Both the position numbers and the translations under genes were made by a program. The notes below the pieces were generated by a model. The model saw only the letters and a program-made list of their open reading frames with translations, was not told where the DNA came from and did not search any database. Of a stretch of DNA of 64,000 nucleotides, positions 12,701 to 22,200 are shown piece by piece (position 1 is the stretch's first letter; each line of letters starts with the position of its first letter). This DNA is from Leishmania donovani (Eukaryota; Euglenozoa; Kinetoplastea; Trypanosomatida; Trypanosomatidae), in assembly GCF_000227135.1 (NCBI RefSeq), contig NC_018252.1, positions 230,635-294,634 of the forward strand. The letters are read 5' to 3'.

Positions 12701-12919
12701 TACCCTTCGCGATGCGACGCTGCCGCCAGCAGCACCGAAGACAGACGAAAAAAACGGCAGGCAGCTCATCACATCTGCGGCGTCAAGAGCCAATGTGTGA
12801 GAGCTCCTGGCACGCGCGCTGTTTCCGTTTGGAAGAAGCTTCCTTTCATGTCCATCGAGGCTCGCAGAGACGTATCCGTCTAGTAGTCGCTGCAGCTGTG
12901 CCGCGGCGGCAGAGGACAT
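9743..12919 (-). CDS. Conserved-looking 1058-aa protein of unknown function
   Basis: A single long frame on the minus strand. The frame can be extended to 13105, but that extension begins with a Leu/Ser/Cys-rich string that is simply a translated polypyrimidine tract (RC of about 13050-13100), followed by an AG; the ATG at 12919 (MSSAAAAQLQRLL) lies about 100 bases after it and is the better start. The protein has globular-looking segments (about residues 80-240, and about 590-680 with VELLLLFEDV and GWVVMVVQAS) separated by low-complexity Ser/Ala/Gly stretches, one near residue 840 being Ser-rich and acidic. I see no signal peptide, no clear membrane span and no motif of a family I know. Expected to be kinetoplastid-specific; function unknown. 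Confidence 0.8.
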   Translation of the reverse strand: MSSAAAAQLQRLLDGYVSASLDGHERKLLPNGNSARARSSHTLALDAADVMSCLPFFSSVFGAAGGSVASRRVLRLAPSQAFMAAAGPVTRPTVDEARASETLSSFILYLGDVVERHLHAFMWAVSVGPPFSTLHFAVELRHGNASDGRSNKESSSHDGSVSERGHRGGGGPYVNFVAWVALEVYRLLARGAESRQRERRAAGGARSADAGARTDAYIRWEREIGERVSAAVAAARQLATKPTGCNDVSWQNILRTISSAPDAHLDDVFATYPHFFYLFMCAELLPDLQRRLHRCSEPPLVRLREALRSNAAVAHTDDQQPTHRTRSLSTAFWADAVSLLCCESTAAASRIGAETTMCKESGFTPTATTPAQTSIFVAAAVASSLAAPLLRPACRWIDRIASFTSTAAPHSQGHLVVADEQNRAQAVMHILDVCMRSLQLVPLPMYDGCDADMPLSLGSCEMAGNWLIPSTSSPLHVRPMPLFGLQRQRRAVVLPGLSIAATRIRSLAAAYSGKASTVDATAPDVSAPAGTCVWSPAGSLAQMLWAETQLSSAAVAPCCDDTNAPFTSVSAVPHSRLHPVELLLLFEDVPSDAEALARLRAALDAEAPEGWVVMVVQASVPKTAQQYIESTWGADARPVLLLSAVGQWGLQQLALRFNVQLNTSATDLRCLRGVRRRLCSDSGAGQPQERRGCGVAALPLRGQQYAPSSSLSANDGAQPQQHGKDYSRHARCAAAFVEGREHYLFVVGERTDALEPSTCNASAAMESERTTGTVAHRAAAVSQARPTALQLQPSPPTLFPPSVSMHFRDDSGESSSSELSDTRSFSSGSTFSDTTAAAAMAAGGSDERVMRAWYGDPAVPPIPFVVASVLVGAATRGAQHELVYDIGYHWRLLLHQLVLPEPLCCRVPTSGERGATAMAIRKLDSLLKSPLPNGFASASPAGAPAAYTPEQLRVLGALRDALLSYELLSLQHGPEGRTLDESWQVLQRYTEPTTSPYEGCTEAPAESWLAVQSAYLAVADCLDELCLTVVLGGGNDASANNGESQDSAARGLYFFPVI

Positions 12920-13650
12920 ACTGAATAGAAAGGCCGCTTCCGTGTCGGCGTGCGGCTCTCTCGCTTGACGCTTCGCATCTACGGATACACACACGCGCTG
13001 ACCGAAAGAGACGCACTTCACGGCACAGCACGCGGACGACGGTGGGGTTGAGGTGAGCGTGGAACCGACGAGGAAGAGGCAAGAGAGTGAGAGGTGATAG
13101 CACAAGCACGAAAGAAAAAAAGCGAAGGTGGCTATACGTGATTGCAGATTGTGATTTCACCAGCGCTGCCACCCAATCGCGTTGTGCATGTCTGTGGGAG
13201 GGGTGGGGGGAAGCCGAAGCTTTGGGCCTTATATATATATATATATACGCACGCCCAGTACAGCAAGCGCACGGGGGTGCGTGAGCAGTGGAACGTGGTA
13301 ACACCAAAACACAGCGGAGGTGTGTGTGTGTGTGTGGGGGGGGGGGGGGAAGTGTGACGGGTGGCAAGCAGAAGGGGAAAACAACACATTAAAAGAAGAG
13401 CAAAAGAAAAGGAGGGAGAGACTCCTGCACCGTGAAAGGGGGGCTCGGACGGGGGCGGGAGCAGACGTCGTCGTCATGGGATGCCTTTTGATGGCCATCA
13501 CAACGAGTGGGGGGCAGGACACACCCGGGCACGGCAGCACGGTTGGTTCTTCTTTTGCTCTTTTGGGAGGCTTGCGAGCGCCTATACGCTGGCCGTCTTA
13601 CACGCAGCAGGAGGATGCTAAACACAGAGAGCAGTGAGCGCACACACGTG
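12920..13650. other. Intergenic region with splice tract and microsatellites
   Basis: Holds the probable trans-splice region of the 1058-aa gene (pyrimidine-rich on the minus strand at about 13050-13100, followed by AG about 100 bases before its ATG). It also has a TA tract (13230-13247) and a TG tract running into a G14 run (13320-13349). No gene seen. Confidence 0.6.
13320..13349. repeat. TG microsatellite fused to a G14 homopolymer
   Basis: About 8 TG units run directly into 14 consecutive G (13336-13349). Such dG:dC runs can form quadruplexes and are slippage-prone; the exact length may be unreliable. Confidence 0.85.
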
Positions 13651-15276
13651 TCACTTGCTCGTCGGCCCCATCGTGTACACGTACTCCATCTTCGACACGC
13701 CGTAGTGGGAAAGGTTTGCCATCACGTACGTTGGCAGGCTTGTCGTGGTCCGCTTGTCCCGCACCGCTGGAAAGAAGGCAGAGGAGAATGCAGATATGGG
13801 GTCGACGTCGGCGCCGCTGGTGCGAGCCTCCGACTCAGGCAGAAAGGGAGGGTGATGCCCGAGAGGGCTGCTGTTGGGGGACAAGCAAAGGGGGGGCGTT
13901 GACAAAGGTGCCGTGGAACGCGGGCTGCCGCCGGTCGACGGCCCACCAGCACGGCTGCCGCTACCGGCGTAAGGAACTACGCTGTAGGGGCCCCCGACGA
14001 AGGCCGGGGCCGACGAAGGCTGTTGCTGCTGCTCCGCCGCAAGCGCGGCCTCACGGCTTTCCCACTGTCGCAGGAACTCCATGGGCGTCGGTGCGAGGCA
14101 CACCTCCAATGCTGCCTTGGTCGGTTCCACCGCCGCGGTGGCGGTGCTGGTTTCGTTGCCGCTCGCGTTCCCGCCTCTGCGGTCGCGCTCCATCGTCACT
14201 CGGTCCAAGTACACGCCGCTGGACGGCAGCGGGATCGTCCACGGCTGCATACGGGCAGACAGCTCTGGAATGCTGCTCAGCTTCAGATGGGGGTCGCGCA
14301 GCTCGTACGCGACCGTGCCATTGCCAAGCGGCGTCCCGCCCGACGTTGTCGCTGCCGCGGAGAGGCCGCCAGGTGCCCTGGACAAAAACACACCAGAGGG
14401 GCGGGCATCGGAGTAGCCCAGTCCCAGTTGCGTCGCAGCAAAAGCTTGGAGACCGCGACGCGACGCGGCTGCCGCATCAGTGGGTGCGGAAACAGCCGTC
14501 TGTTTCTCACTCTCAATTGCCCGCAGAGCGCACCGCATGGTCTCCTGTGCATCCACAAGACCGAGAGAGTCGAAATGAGAGCTGTCATGCATATCAACGG
14601 CGGCGCCGCCATGGGCTGCTTGAGCACCGGCACCCCTGGCGATGAGCGTGCGACTCACCTTAGCCGGCCGGTGGCCCGAAGTGGCAGCGCTGCCGCTGCC
14701 CGTGGTAGTGGAGCGCTCCCGTTTACGTTGCTGTTTCTGCAGCTTCTCGAGGGCAGACCGACCAACGTGCTCTAGGTATGCCACGCCGAGGGCGCTGGTG
14801 TGCGTCGCCACATATGCGGCCACTTGTTTAAGGAACTCGGCATCGTCGATGCCTTCAATTTCGCAGTCTGCAGCGTCGGCAGCGCGACAGCCTGGGTTAG
14901 TGAGCTCGTACACAGCGTCCTCCACATCCGCCAAGCTACGCACAGCACTGATGCAAAACTCTGTGTATAGGCTTGTGAACTTGCGCTGTGAGTCGGTGCC
15001 GCGAACAACATTGCCTGCGGCTGCCAAGACACTCTTCAGGAGGCGGTGCACCACCGTCAGCTGGGCGCTACTGCTACTGCCCGCCTGGGCGATAGCTCGA
15101 ACGCACACAAACTCCTCCCCCGAGGTGGTTCCCTTGCCAGTGGCGAGGTCAGCACCTTTTCGGCCGTTTAAAGCATCAGAAGGCGAGGTCAGAGGAACAG
15201 AATTGCCAGGTTCGTCGGCGGCGGCTGTCGCTGCTTTGCCAGCGCGGGCCTTGAAAGGTACACCCCTGTGACTCAT
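13651..15276 (-). CDS. 541-aa protein of unknown function
   Basis: A complete minus-strand frame from the ATG at 15276 (MSHRGVPFK) to a stop at 13651. A helical, globular-looking block spans about residues 65-185 (for example AQLTVVHRLLKSVLAA and KFTSLYTEFCISAVRSL), ending in a basic segment KQQRKRERS that could be a nuclear signal. The remainder is Ala/Ser/Gly/Pro-rich, with a poly-Gln patch near residue 415, until a short ordered-looking C terminus (YVMANLSHYGVSKMEYVY). No known domain recognised. Codon use is GC-rich like its neighbours. Function unknown. Confidence 0.8.
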   Translation of the reverse strand: MSHRGVPFKARAGKAATAAADEPGNSVPLTSPSDALNGRKGADLATGKGTTSGEEFVCVRAIAQAGSSSSAQLTVVHRLLKSVLAAAGNVVRGTDSQRKFTSLYTEFCISAVRSLADVEDAVYELTNPGCRAADAADCEIEGIDDAEFLKQVAAYVATHTSALGVAYLEHVGRSALEKLQKQQRKRERSTTTGSGSAATSGHRPAKVSRTLIARGAGAQAAHGGAAVDMHDSSHFDSLGLVDAQETMRCALRAIESEKQTAVSAPTDAAAASRRGLQAFAATQLGLGYSDARPSGVFLSRAPGGLSAAATTSGGTPLGNGTVAYELRDPHLKLSSIPELSARMQPWTIPLPSSGVYLDRVTMERDRRGGNASGNETSTATAAVEPTKAALEVCLAPTPMEFLRQWESREAALAAEQQQQPSSAPAFVGGPYSVVPYAGSGSRAGGPSTGGSPRSTAPLSTPPLCLSPNSSPLGHHPPFLPESEARTSGADVDPISAFSSAFFPAVRDKRTTTSLPTYVMANLSHYGVSKMEYVYTMGPTSK

Positions 15277-17058
15277 ATGCAGCTGAGTCTGCGCGCACGT
15301 GGGGGTGTGTAAAGGTGGAGCCGTGAGGGGCTACAAGTAAGAGAGACCGCTGAGGCAATGCAGCGTACTCGGTCCTCACTGGCCTCCCACTCCCCTACCC
15401 CTGTCTGTCGCTCAGCACTCTGCTTTTCCGTGCGTGCTCGTCGATGATAATTAAAAATGAAAGAAATGCGCGATGCGTGAGTGAGAAAAGAGACGCCGAA
15501 AACGTGCGCGAGCACACACATGCTCCTCCCGCGCGTCCGTCCGCGCGCGAGATGAAAAATCGCCCCATCCGCAGAGTCCGGAGACAACAACCACCACAAA
15601 GAAAAGGGTCAGCGAAGAGGGAAGACATGTGAAGTGCGAAGGATGAAGGCGCGGCATATGAATGGAGGTAGAATACCTTCGCGGCAGCGGAGGAAACCGC
15701 ATCGGTTGCCTGCTTGCCTTGGGGAGAGGGAGGGTGCACAAGCAGAGAAGCGCTAAAGGAGCGGGTGCCGTAGTGGTCGAGGGAGGTGCGACAAAAAGAG
15801 GAAGACGGCACTGTACGCACATGTACCCCCCCCTCCTTTATCTTTGTTGGTCGATCTAATGTTCTGGAATCCCTCGATGTCGTGGGTGTGCAGTGCATTT
15901 CTTTCCCGAGTAGCTCGCTGGTGCATGTGCGAGTAGGCTCCCATCGCCTCTTTCGCGCATGGGGCACCTGAGCGCGCCTGTGAGCAGGACACGTGCGGAG
16001 AGGAGGAAGCGGCACATTGGCGGGTGCGTTTCTGTCGGTGCATGCAGGCATGAACATAGACACACACATACACACACCTACACACACGAGCTACAGCACT
16101 CGAACCGCGAAGAGAAGGGTGAAGAAGGCGAACATGAAAGAGGAATGCAACGTGAGAACGAGAGACAAACATTCACACGCTCAGTAACGCTACTCGCGCG
16201 CAGAACACAGCAGCCCCGACCTCAGCAATAAAAACAGCAGTGAAGTAAAGAAAGCTCACAGATGCATACACACATAATATATATATATATGAATACACAT
16301 CGTCACGTCCCTCCTGGCGTGCACTGGCAGAGTGATTTACGTGTGTGTGTGTGTGTGTGACTTTTCAGGCCCACGCCTGTTTCCCTCTCCTCTTGTAGGC
16401 ACGCCTCCCATTCGCAGACATGGAAAAGCGAAGATAAATAATCACGTGCACGCACGCGGAGACGAAGCAGAGAACAAAAGTGGGGCACAAAGTCTAGAAA
16501 AAAGTCAAGATAGCGTTTATGTGGGGTGAGGGGAAACGTTGAGAGAGGGAAAGAGAGCGGCTAGTAGCAGCGGAACCCTTCGAAGCACACAACTAGAAAG
16601 AACGCAAAAAAGCGGAAAGCACGCTGATACATGTATTTGTTTATCTGCTTACGAGGCGAAAAACGCAAGAAGAAGCCGAGCAGAAAATAGAAGGAAAGAG
16701 AGAGGGGGAGGGAGGGGGAGCAACGTACAACAACTCGAAAAAAAAAGGTGAAGGATATGAACGGGAGGGGAGTCGAATGCCCCACAAGACACCGCACTTG
16801 CAGAGAACAGGTGCGAAGAAGACAGCAAAACGAATAGCCTCAGGCGAATATGTGAGAAAACTAAACTAACATATGAGCATACATGCATACATATATGTTC
16901 ATGAGAGTGTGAGTGAGCCAAGAAAGTGGGAGATAGAGACACGCGAAGACACACACACAGGGAGGAAAGTCACGTTCGAAAAGGTGAAGCAAGGCAAAAA
17001 AACAAAAATAGTGCGATGAGCGCTAAGAGGAGCCAGATATTCCTCCGTCACCCAATAT

Positions 17059-17200
17059 GTACTCAGCGCCACACTACCCCGGCCGGTCACAGGCCCCATC
17101 CGCGCGGTGAGAAGCAGCCTTGGGCACGTGTGTTACAGTAATGCGCTACGGTCAACGTGCGCAGTCCCCAGCTGTGGTACCCCAGGGGAGCCAGAGGCGG
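17059..17200 (-). mobile_element. Degenerate SIDER-like retroposon fragment, inverted
   Basis: The reverse complement of about 17059-17150 matches the plus-strand sequence at about 20270-20360. The best-preserved core reads CGCGCGGATGGGGCCTGTGA, followed by a GGCCGGGGTAGTGTGG-like block; upstream the match continues with many substitutions. Mixed-composition DNA extends to about 17500 and may be the rest of the element. This is a diverged copy lying in the same sense as transcription of the minus-strand block. I assign it to the SIDER family from memory of Leishmania repeats, not by search. Confidence 0.55.
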
Positions 17201-17540
17201 TGACGGTGGGTGGGTACCGCACAAAGGTATCCTCGTGGAGATGAGTATTGACCGGCGTCCGCTGATTGCCGCCCTCCACGACGGCGGCGGCGGCCGGTTC
17301 AACACCACCACCGTCGTGTTTAGCTGCTCCTTATCTTCGTCCTTGCTCAGCCTTGTCATTTTCATGCTCAGCTCGAGGCGCAGCCGCGTTGACACACGCC
17401 TGCCCTCCTCTCCCGGTGAGAACTTGCCGCTGTCGGCTCAAGTTTTGAGGGCGACAGCGTGGCCGCCGGCGCATCCTTCGGGGTGTTTATCATGGGTCAC
17501 TGTCTCCACATGCCCAAAGGAAGGAGAGAGGACATATGGC

Positions 17541-17598
17541 GGGGGGGGGGGGGGGGGCAACAATAAAAAAGCAGCAGCGGGAGCGAAAAAGCTGCGCA

Positions 17599-17632
<34 letters not shown>
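17541..17632. repeat. G17 homopolymer and (TG)n tract
   Basis: Seventeen consecutive G at 17541-17557, then about 45 bases later an uninterrupted TG run at 17604-17632. On the transcribed minus strand these are C17 and CA. Longest homopolymer in the window. Confidence 0.9.
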
Positions 17633-17636
<4 letters not shown>

Positions 17637-19110
17637 TGTGGCCCTAGACGTGGAGAATGCAAAAAGAAAGAGGAAAGCACAGAGGCAGACAGAGAGTGGG
17701 GAGACACGGAGGAAGATAGACAACGCATCTGAAGCGGTGAGTGGCTGCGTGCATTCAGTGGCAGCGGTGAGATGGGAGGGCCAGAGGGAAGGCGCGGTAG
17801 CAAATGAAGCGGGAGAGAGGGAAGGGAGAGGGTGAGTGGGTGCGAAAGGAGAAGGGGGACGCCGAGATAGAAAGGAAAGGAGAGCCAAACACTCGAAAAA
17901 ACTCGAACAGCAAAGCAGGTGCCCTGACTCGCCCTCTATTCGTTTGGTTTTGTTTCTTGTGCGCACTTGTTGTTGCGCAGCTCCTAGGTGAAAGGGGAGG
18001 AGGCACCACGAAGCGCACACAAAGAGGGGCGAAAACCCCCACGAGGACGAGGAGGAGGGAAGAGGGAGGGCAAGAACGAAAAAGACGAGGACATGGGACG
18101 AAAGCGAGGGAGAAATCGAAAGCAGAGGAGGAACGCCAAAGGCCAACGCAGAGAGAGAGAGAAAGAGTTATAGCGACTGAATCCAGCACACGGCAAAGAT
18201 GCTCAAGGGCATTCAGCTACACGGTGGACGCTCCGCATAGCAAATGAGCTTCATGGTTTGCTTCCTTGGTTCTCGCAGGTTGCGTCCACAGCCCGCCACC
18301 CGCATAGCGATTGTGGGCAGGCTTGTAGTACACCCCCGACGTGAAGCATCTCATGGCACTGCTTTGCGGGCTCGAGCGTGAGAAGGTCGTGGCACGTCCT
18401 CTTCGTCGGACCGCGTCTTCCTCTTATGCGGCGAGCGTGCGTGTTTGCATTCCCCTTTCCTTTTCCGTTTTGTGATGTTGCTATTCGATAGCCGTGCCGA
18501 TTAATATGAAGGGGCACAGCGACAGGGATGGCGAAAAGAACATGAATGGAGCAAGAGAAAGGGCTGAAGAGGGGGGTACAGGGCAGCACAGAGAGAAGAC
18601 CTACGAAAAAAAAAAGACGAAATACAGTGCGCCCCAGCCACGGCCACGTCGTACACACATTCACACAAAAAGGCACCAAAACCAATGACAAAGCAGGAGA
18701 CGGTCGCGCGAAGCCGGCAACACACGTCCTGAAATGGGAGCACGATCGGCACAAGGCGAGAAGGAGAGCGAGCATGACCAGCAAAAAAAAGGAAACGTCT
18801 GCTACTGCTGATGCTGCCGCGGTCATAACAGCTCCCAATGAAACAGCACCCAGCCCTACATGCATCGCAGCACTGATGGCGTGAGCACAAATAGGGCCAC
18901 AGCAACACTGCGAGAGCTTCAAACCCTCGCACACACAAAATAAGTGTAGGTCATAGCAACTAAGGGAAGCAGCTCAGGATAGAGAGATCCGAAAACACAG
19001 AGAAACAGCAGTTCCCCTCCCTTCCAACAGGCATGCATCGCGAGTCGCCTAAAAGCCAAAACGAAACACCAAAAGCACAACTAGCCAAAGAAGGAGGCAC
19101 CTCGCAGGGA

Positions 19111-19531
19111 ACGCTTGGTAAGATTGGGCTAACAGAAAAGCGGCCCTTACATCACTGCCAAGGAAAGGGAGGAGTGTAAAGATGAAGCAGTGAGACAGCG
19201 CTGAGTCGCTGTATTGCAGTTCTTTGTTTACAGCATCCCATTGCCTACATATATATATATATATATAGTCTCCGACGGGGTGGGGGCACACCTGAGAGAG
19301 TGGTATCCGAGGGCCCGGTACACCCACTCTGTAGGGGAGCCAAGCAGCCATCCTATTTCTTCCAACACCTGACCCCTTCTGGTACTGACAGGGTCAAGCA
19401 CCGACAACGTGGAGAAGTCAGAGCGATGTATCGCGGCTCATGTCGGTGGTCGGGTCCTGGATGGGGCTGCGTCGGAGAGAGCTGCGATAAGAAACACGCT
19501 TGCGCCACCCACATGATGGTCAGAGTGCCCA
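19111..19531. repeat. 421-base repeat, left copy (duplicated at 19670-20090)
   Basis: Bases 19111-19531 recur at 19670-20090 with no difference I can see, an offset of 559. The left copy ends exactly at a run of N, and the join before the right copy (19669/19670) follows a 39-base fragment (19631-19669) that itself duplicates 19282-19320. This pattern suggests a scaffold error or an unresolved tandem duplication of a SIDER-containing segment. Confidence 0.9.
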
Positions 19532-19630
19532 NNNNNNNNNNNNNNNNNNNNNNNNNNNNNNNNNNNNNNNNNNNNNNNNNNNNNNNNNNNNNNNNNNNNN
19601 NNNNNNNNNNNNNNNNNNNNNNNNNNNNNN
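19532..19630. other. Assembly gap, 99 N
   Basis: Exactly 99 undetermined bases, the same length as the gap at 29570-29668, so probably a placeholder rather than a measured size. Confidence 0.99.
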
Positions 19631-19669
19631 GGGGGCACACCTGAGAGAGTGGTATCCGAGGGCCCGGTA

Positions 19670-20090
19670 ACGCTTGGTAAGATTGGGCTAACAGAAAAGC
19701 GGCCCTTACATCACTGCCAAGGAAAGGGAGGAGTGTAAAGATGAAGCAGTGAGACAGCGCTGAGTCGCTGTATTGCAGTTCTTTGTTTACAGCATCCCAT
19801 TGCCTACATATATATATATATATATAGTCTCCGACGGGGTGGGGGCACACCTGAGAGAGTGGTATCCGAGGGCCCGGTACACCCACTCTGTAGGGGAGCC
19901 AAGCAGCCATCCTATTTCTTCCAACACCTGACCCCTTCTGGTACTGACAGGGTCAAGCACCGACAACGTGGAGAAGTCAGAGCGATGTATCGCGGCTCAT
20001 GTCGGTGGTCGGGTCCTGGATGGGGCTGCGTCGGAGAGAGCTGCGATAAGAAACACGCTTGCGCCACCCACATGATGGTCAGAGTGCCCA
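19670..20090. repeat. 421-base repeat, right copy
   Basis: Matches 19111-19531 throughout. Unlike the left copy it continues without a break into the rest of the SIDER-like element (20091 onward), so this is the more trustworthy arrangement. Confidence 0.9.
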
Positions 20091-20365
20091 CGTAGCTCGA
20101 GCGCAGCCCACCCGGTCCTCGCTGCCTGCCGGTGGTGGTGGGGGAGCCTCAGCCACCTCGAGGGAGATGCACCAGGCGGCAACCGGCCNNNNNNNNNNNN
20201 GCCGTGAGGCCGCCCTGCCCAGCGGGTGGGTGGGTAGGGTGTGGGGCAGAGGCCGTGCTCAAATGAGAGGAACGGCAGTGCTGTGATGCGTGCCTTCGGC
20301 GGCTTCGAACCGCGCGGATGGGGCCTGTGATCGGTCGGGGTAGTGTGGAGTTGAGCACATGTTGT
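19840..20365 (+). mobile_element. SIDER-like degenerate retroposon (probably SIDER2 type)
   Basis: About 525 bases of mixed, GC-rich composition in otherwise simple-sequence DNA, near the size expected of SIDER2 (roughly 0.5 kb). Its left part (GGTATCCGAGGGCCCGG ... GGGGAGCCAAGCAGCC) resembles the start of a similar island at 47.9 kb; its right part (GGGCCTGTGATCGGTCGGGG) recurs inverted at 17.06 kb and directly at 29.67 kb. A 12-base gap interrupts it. It has no coding capacity, as expected: SIDERs are truncated relatives of ingi/L1Tc retroposons, and those in 3' UTRs are known to lower mRNA stability. Plus orientation here is opposite to local transcription. The family name is from memory. 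Confidence 0.6.
20189..20200. other. Assembly gap, 12 N
   Basis: Twelve undetermined bases inside the SIDER-like element. Confidence 0.99.
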
Positions 20366-21109
20366 ATGGCAGAGAAATGAACAAGTCAGAAATGTATATT
20401 TAACAAAAACCGCCTCCCTCTGTCACAGCTCTCTTGCATAAATTCTACTTCGCTATCGCTTCGCAGGAGAAACAACGTAATTAAGAAATCAAATATATTA
20501 TTCACGCCTGGTGACACAAGGGTGATAGTGCACTCCTTTCTCACAATAACAGAAAAGGCGAGTCCGTTATTGCCGAAGGTGAAAAGACAGCGGCAGACAG
20601 TGCAGCACAAGCTGACCCTTCATTCTTTCTATTCTTACTATGTCGCGCAGACGCGGCACCTAGAGAGATCAAGGAGGCCAAAACAAAAAAAAAAAACAGA
20701 GAAGCAAGATTAAAGGAGGCGAAGAGTGGGCTCAAGAGGAGGTACATAATGCTTTTGTTTGCTTTTAGTGTTGGCGTGCGTCGCTTTCCTTCCCCCTTCT
20801 ATGACCGTCGCTCTACATACAAAAATAGAACAAAAAAAGCGTGAAGGCAAATGCCCCGGAGAGGAAAGCACACACATACGAAAAAAGGGTGGGTGTTCCA
20901 CTCGGATTGCAGAACAGGATCGCTTTCTTCGGGTATGCATTGCTCACGCTGCAAGAACACGAACAAAGTCATCAAAGACAGTCAATGAAACTCAAGCCCA
21001 GCGTGCGTGCAGCGAGTCAACACTGCGCCATAGGCACTGTCGATGCAAGATAGCCTGGATCACTTGCTGTCGGCCTATGCTGGTATACTTGGAGGCTTAG
21101 AGTCCGTCG

Positions 21110-22195
21110 TCAGCCCACAACATTCATGCCGTAACGGCGAGCGGCGCGGCGGGCAGCCAGATCCCTCCGATAGAACACGAACACCCTAAAAATCATGAAG
21201 CCCGTAAAGACGGCTTGCGCGGCCCAGAGCACTGCCATGATTGCCACAGGTGCCACTACGCCAGATTCACGCGTCGCCTGAATCCACTTCGCAAGGGCAA
21301 TACCGCACAAACCGTAATTTTTGGGGCCGGCGAGGGCGAAAATGGCGTGCGCCAGGGCAACAAAGAGACCGCTCAAGGCCAAAATGTGCTGTGGTGGGCG
21401 GCCCGTCGAGCACCCCTGGTAAATTCGCCAGTACCAAATCAAAAAGCTAAGCGGGATGCCAGTAAGGTGCACAATTGCAAGCACGCCGTTTTGTACTTTG
21501 TTAATATCGGCATGAACTACAACTTTGGAGCGAACGGGAGCGCTGCTGACACCTATCGCTATGCCACAATTGGCTACGAGGAGAATACATACAGCAACCC
21601 AGTCCCAAAAAGCCATCTTCACAAACAGTTGACGGTGCTCCGGCACCGTCGAAATACTGTGGTACACGAGAGGGTGAATACAGAGGAACTTGCGCGGGAA
21701 GTTGGGAGTCTGTCCTAATTCCGCCGTAACGGCCTCCTCTCGGCTAATACGCTGCTCTAAGTCATTCAGGCGCTGCTCTTCAAGAAGCGCATTTTGCCAA
21801 CGCTGCTCAAGGTTCACAGTTTTCTTCTGCTCCTCCGTCATTCCTTTTGTGCTCTTTCTGTTGACCCCAAAGACCTCTTTCAGCACACCAGTCTTCGACA
21901 CTTTTGTCTTCGTTTTCGTCACTGTATCACCGCCGGGGGTGACTGCGATAGTCACGGAGACATCACCTCGAGTTCCAAAGGCAGCAGGAGAGGTCGGTGA
22001 TTCATAGCTTTGCTCCTCTCGGGGGGAGTAAATAGCAGCGCCGCTGATGGCGCTCTCTCCATCACCACTGTCACCGCCGCTAGCTTGTTGGGGAGTTTGC
22101 GCAGGTAGTGCACCGTTCCTATCATTGTTCGCCGATTCGGGCTCGAAGTTGTAGAGAGCGCGAAGCTCTTGAGTCTCGCTTGATCCTTGAAACAT
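21110..22195 (-). CDS. Secretory carrier membrane protein (SCAMP family)
   Basis: 361 residues from the ATG at 22195 (MFQGSSETQELRALYNF). SCAMPs are four-span membrane proteins of the Golgi, endosome and secretory-vesicle system. The cytosolic N terminus (1-160) is polar and carries a charged coiled-coil-like stretch (about 120-158); PNFPRKF (164-170) sits where SCAMPs have their Asn/Trp/Pro-rich entry to the membrane domain. Four hydrophobic spans follow (about 196-215, 236-256, 269-290, 316-342). Between spans 2 and 3, WYWRIYQG (254-261) occupies the place of the conserved SCAMP E-peptide, and the tail is short and basic. The N terminus lacks clear NPF repeats. A longer frame to 22264 exists, but its extra residues (LLSLLSLFL) are a translated polypyrimidine tract, so I reject it. 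Confidence 0.85.
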   Translation of the reverse strand: MFQGSSETQELRALYNFEPESANNDRNGALPAQTPQQASGGDSGDGESAISGAAIYSPREEQSYESPTSPAAFGTRGDVSVTIAVTPGGDTVTKTKTKVSKTGVLKEVFGVNRKSTKGMTEEQKKTVNLEQRWQNALLEEQRLNDLEQRISREEAVTAELGQTPNFPRKFLCIHPLVYHSISTVPEHRQLFVKMAFWDWVAVCILLVANCGIAIGVSSAPVRSKVVVHADINKVQNGVLAIVHLTGIPLSFLIWYWRIYQGCSTGRPPQHILALSGLFVALAHAIFALAGPKNYGLCGIALAKWIQATRESGVVAPVAIMAVLWAAQAVFTGFMIFRVFVFYRRDLAARRAARRYGMNVVG

Positions 22196-22200
22196 GAGGG

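Larger units (their letters stand above)
15277..21109. other. Gene-free 5.8 kb region with degenerate retroposons
   Basis: No convincing gene. Most of it is purine-rich on the plus strand (pyrimidine-rich on the transcribed strand) with TA and TG microsatellites and poly-G. Three parts differ: about 17050-17500 (mixed GC-rich, contains an inverted SIDER-like end), about 18250-18450 (mixed composition, nothing recognised) and 19110-20370 (SIDER-like sequence, an exact duplication and two gaps). It should include the long 3' UTR of the SCAMP gene at its right. Confidence 0.65.

Noticed and set aside
17087..17520. Possible frameshifted minus-strand gene (a frame from an ATG near 17490 breaking into one that contains LSKDEDKEQLNTTVVVLN)
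   Set aside because: Needs a frameshift, shows no known motif and overlaps the inverted SIDER-like fragment; more likely decayed repeat. Worth revisiting if conserved in related species.
18251..18934. 227-codon minus-strand frame with hydrophobic stretches
   Set aside because: Most of it is translated purine/pyrimidine simple sequence and the C-terminal half has no membrane-protein pattern; no acceptor stands out.
19300..19910. Frames on both strands across the 99-base gap at 19.53 kb
   Set aside because: They translate SIDER-like sequence and N, and repeat because of the 421-base duplication.
20302..20312. GGTTCGAAGCC on the minus strand, a perfect tRNA B-box-like sequence
   Set aside because: No A box at a suitable distance and no cloverleaf; it lies inside the SIDER-like element and is lost in the 17.1 kb copy.
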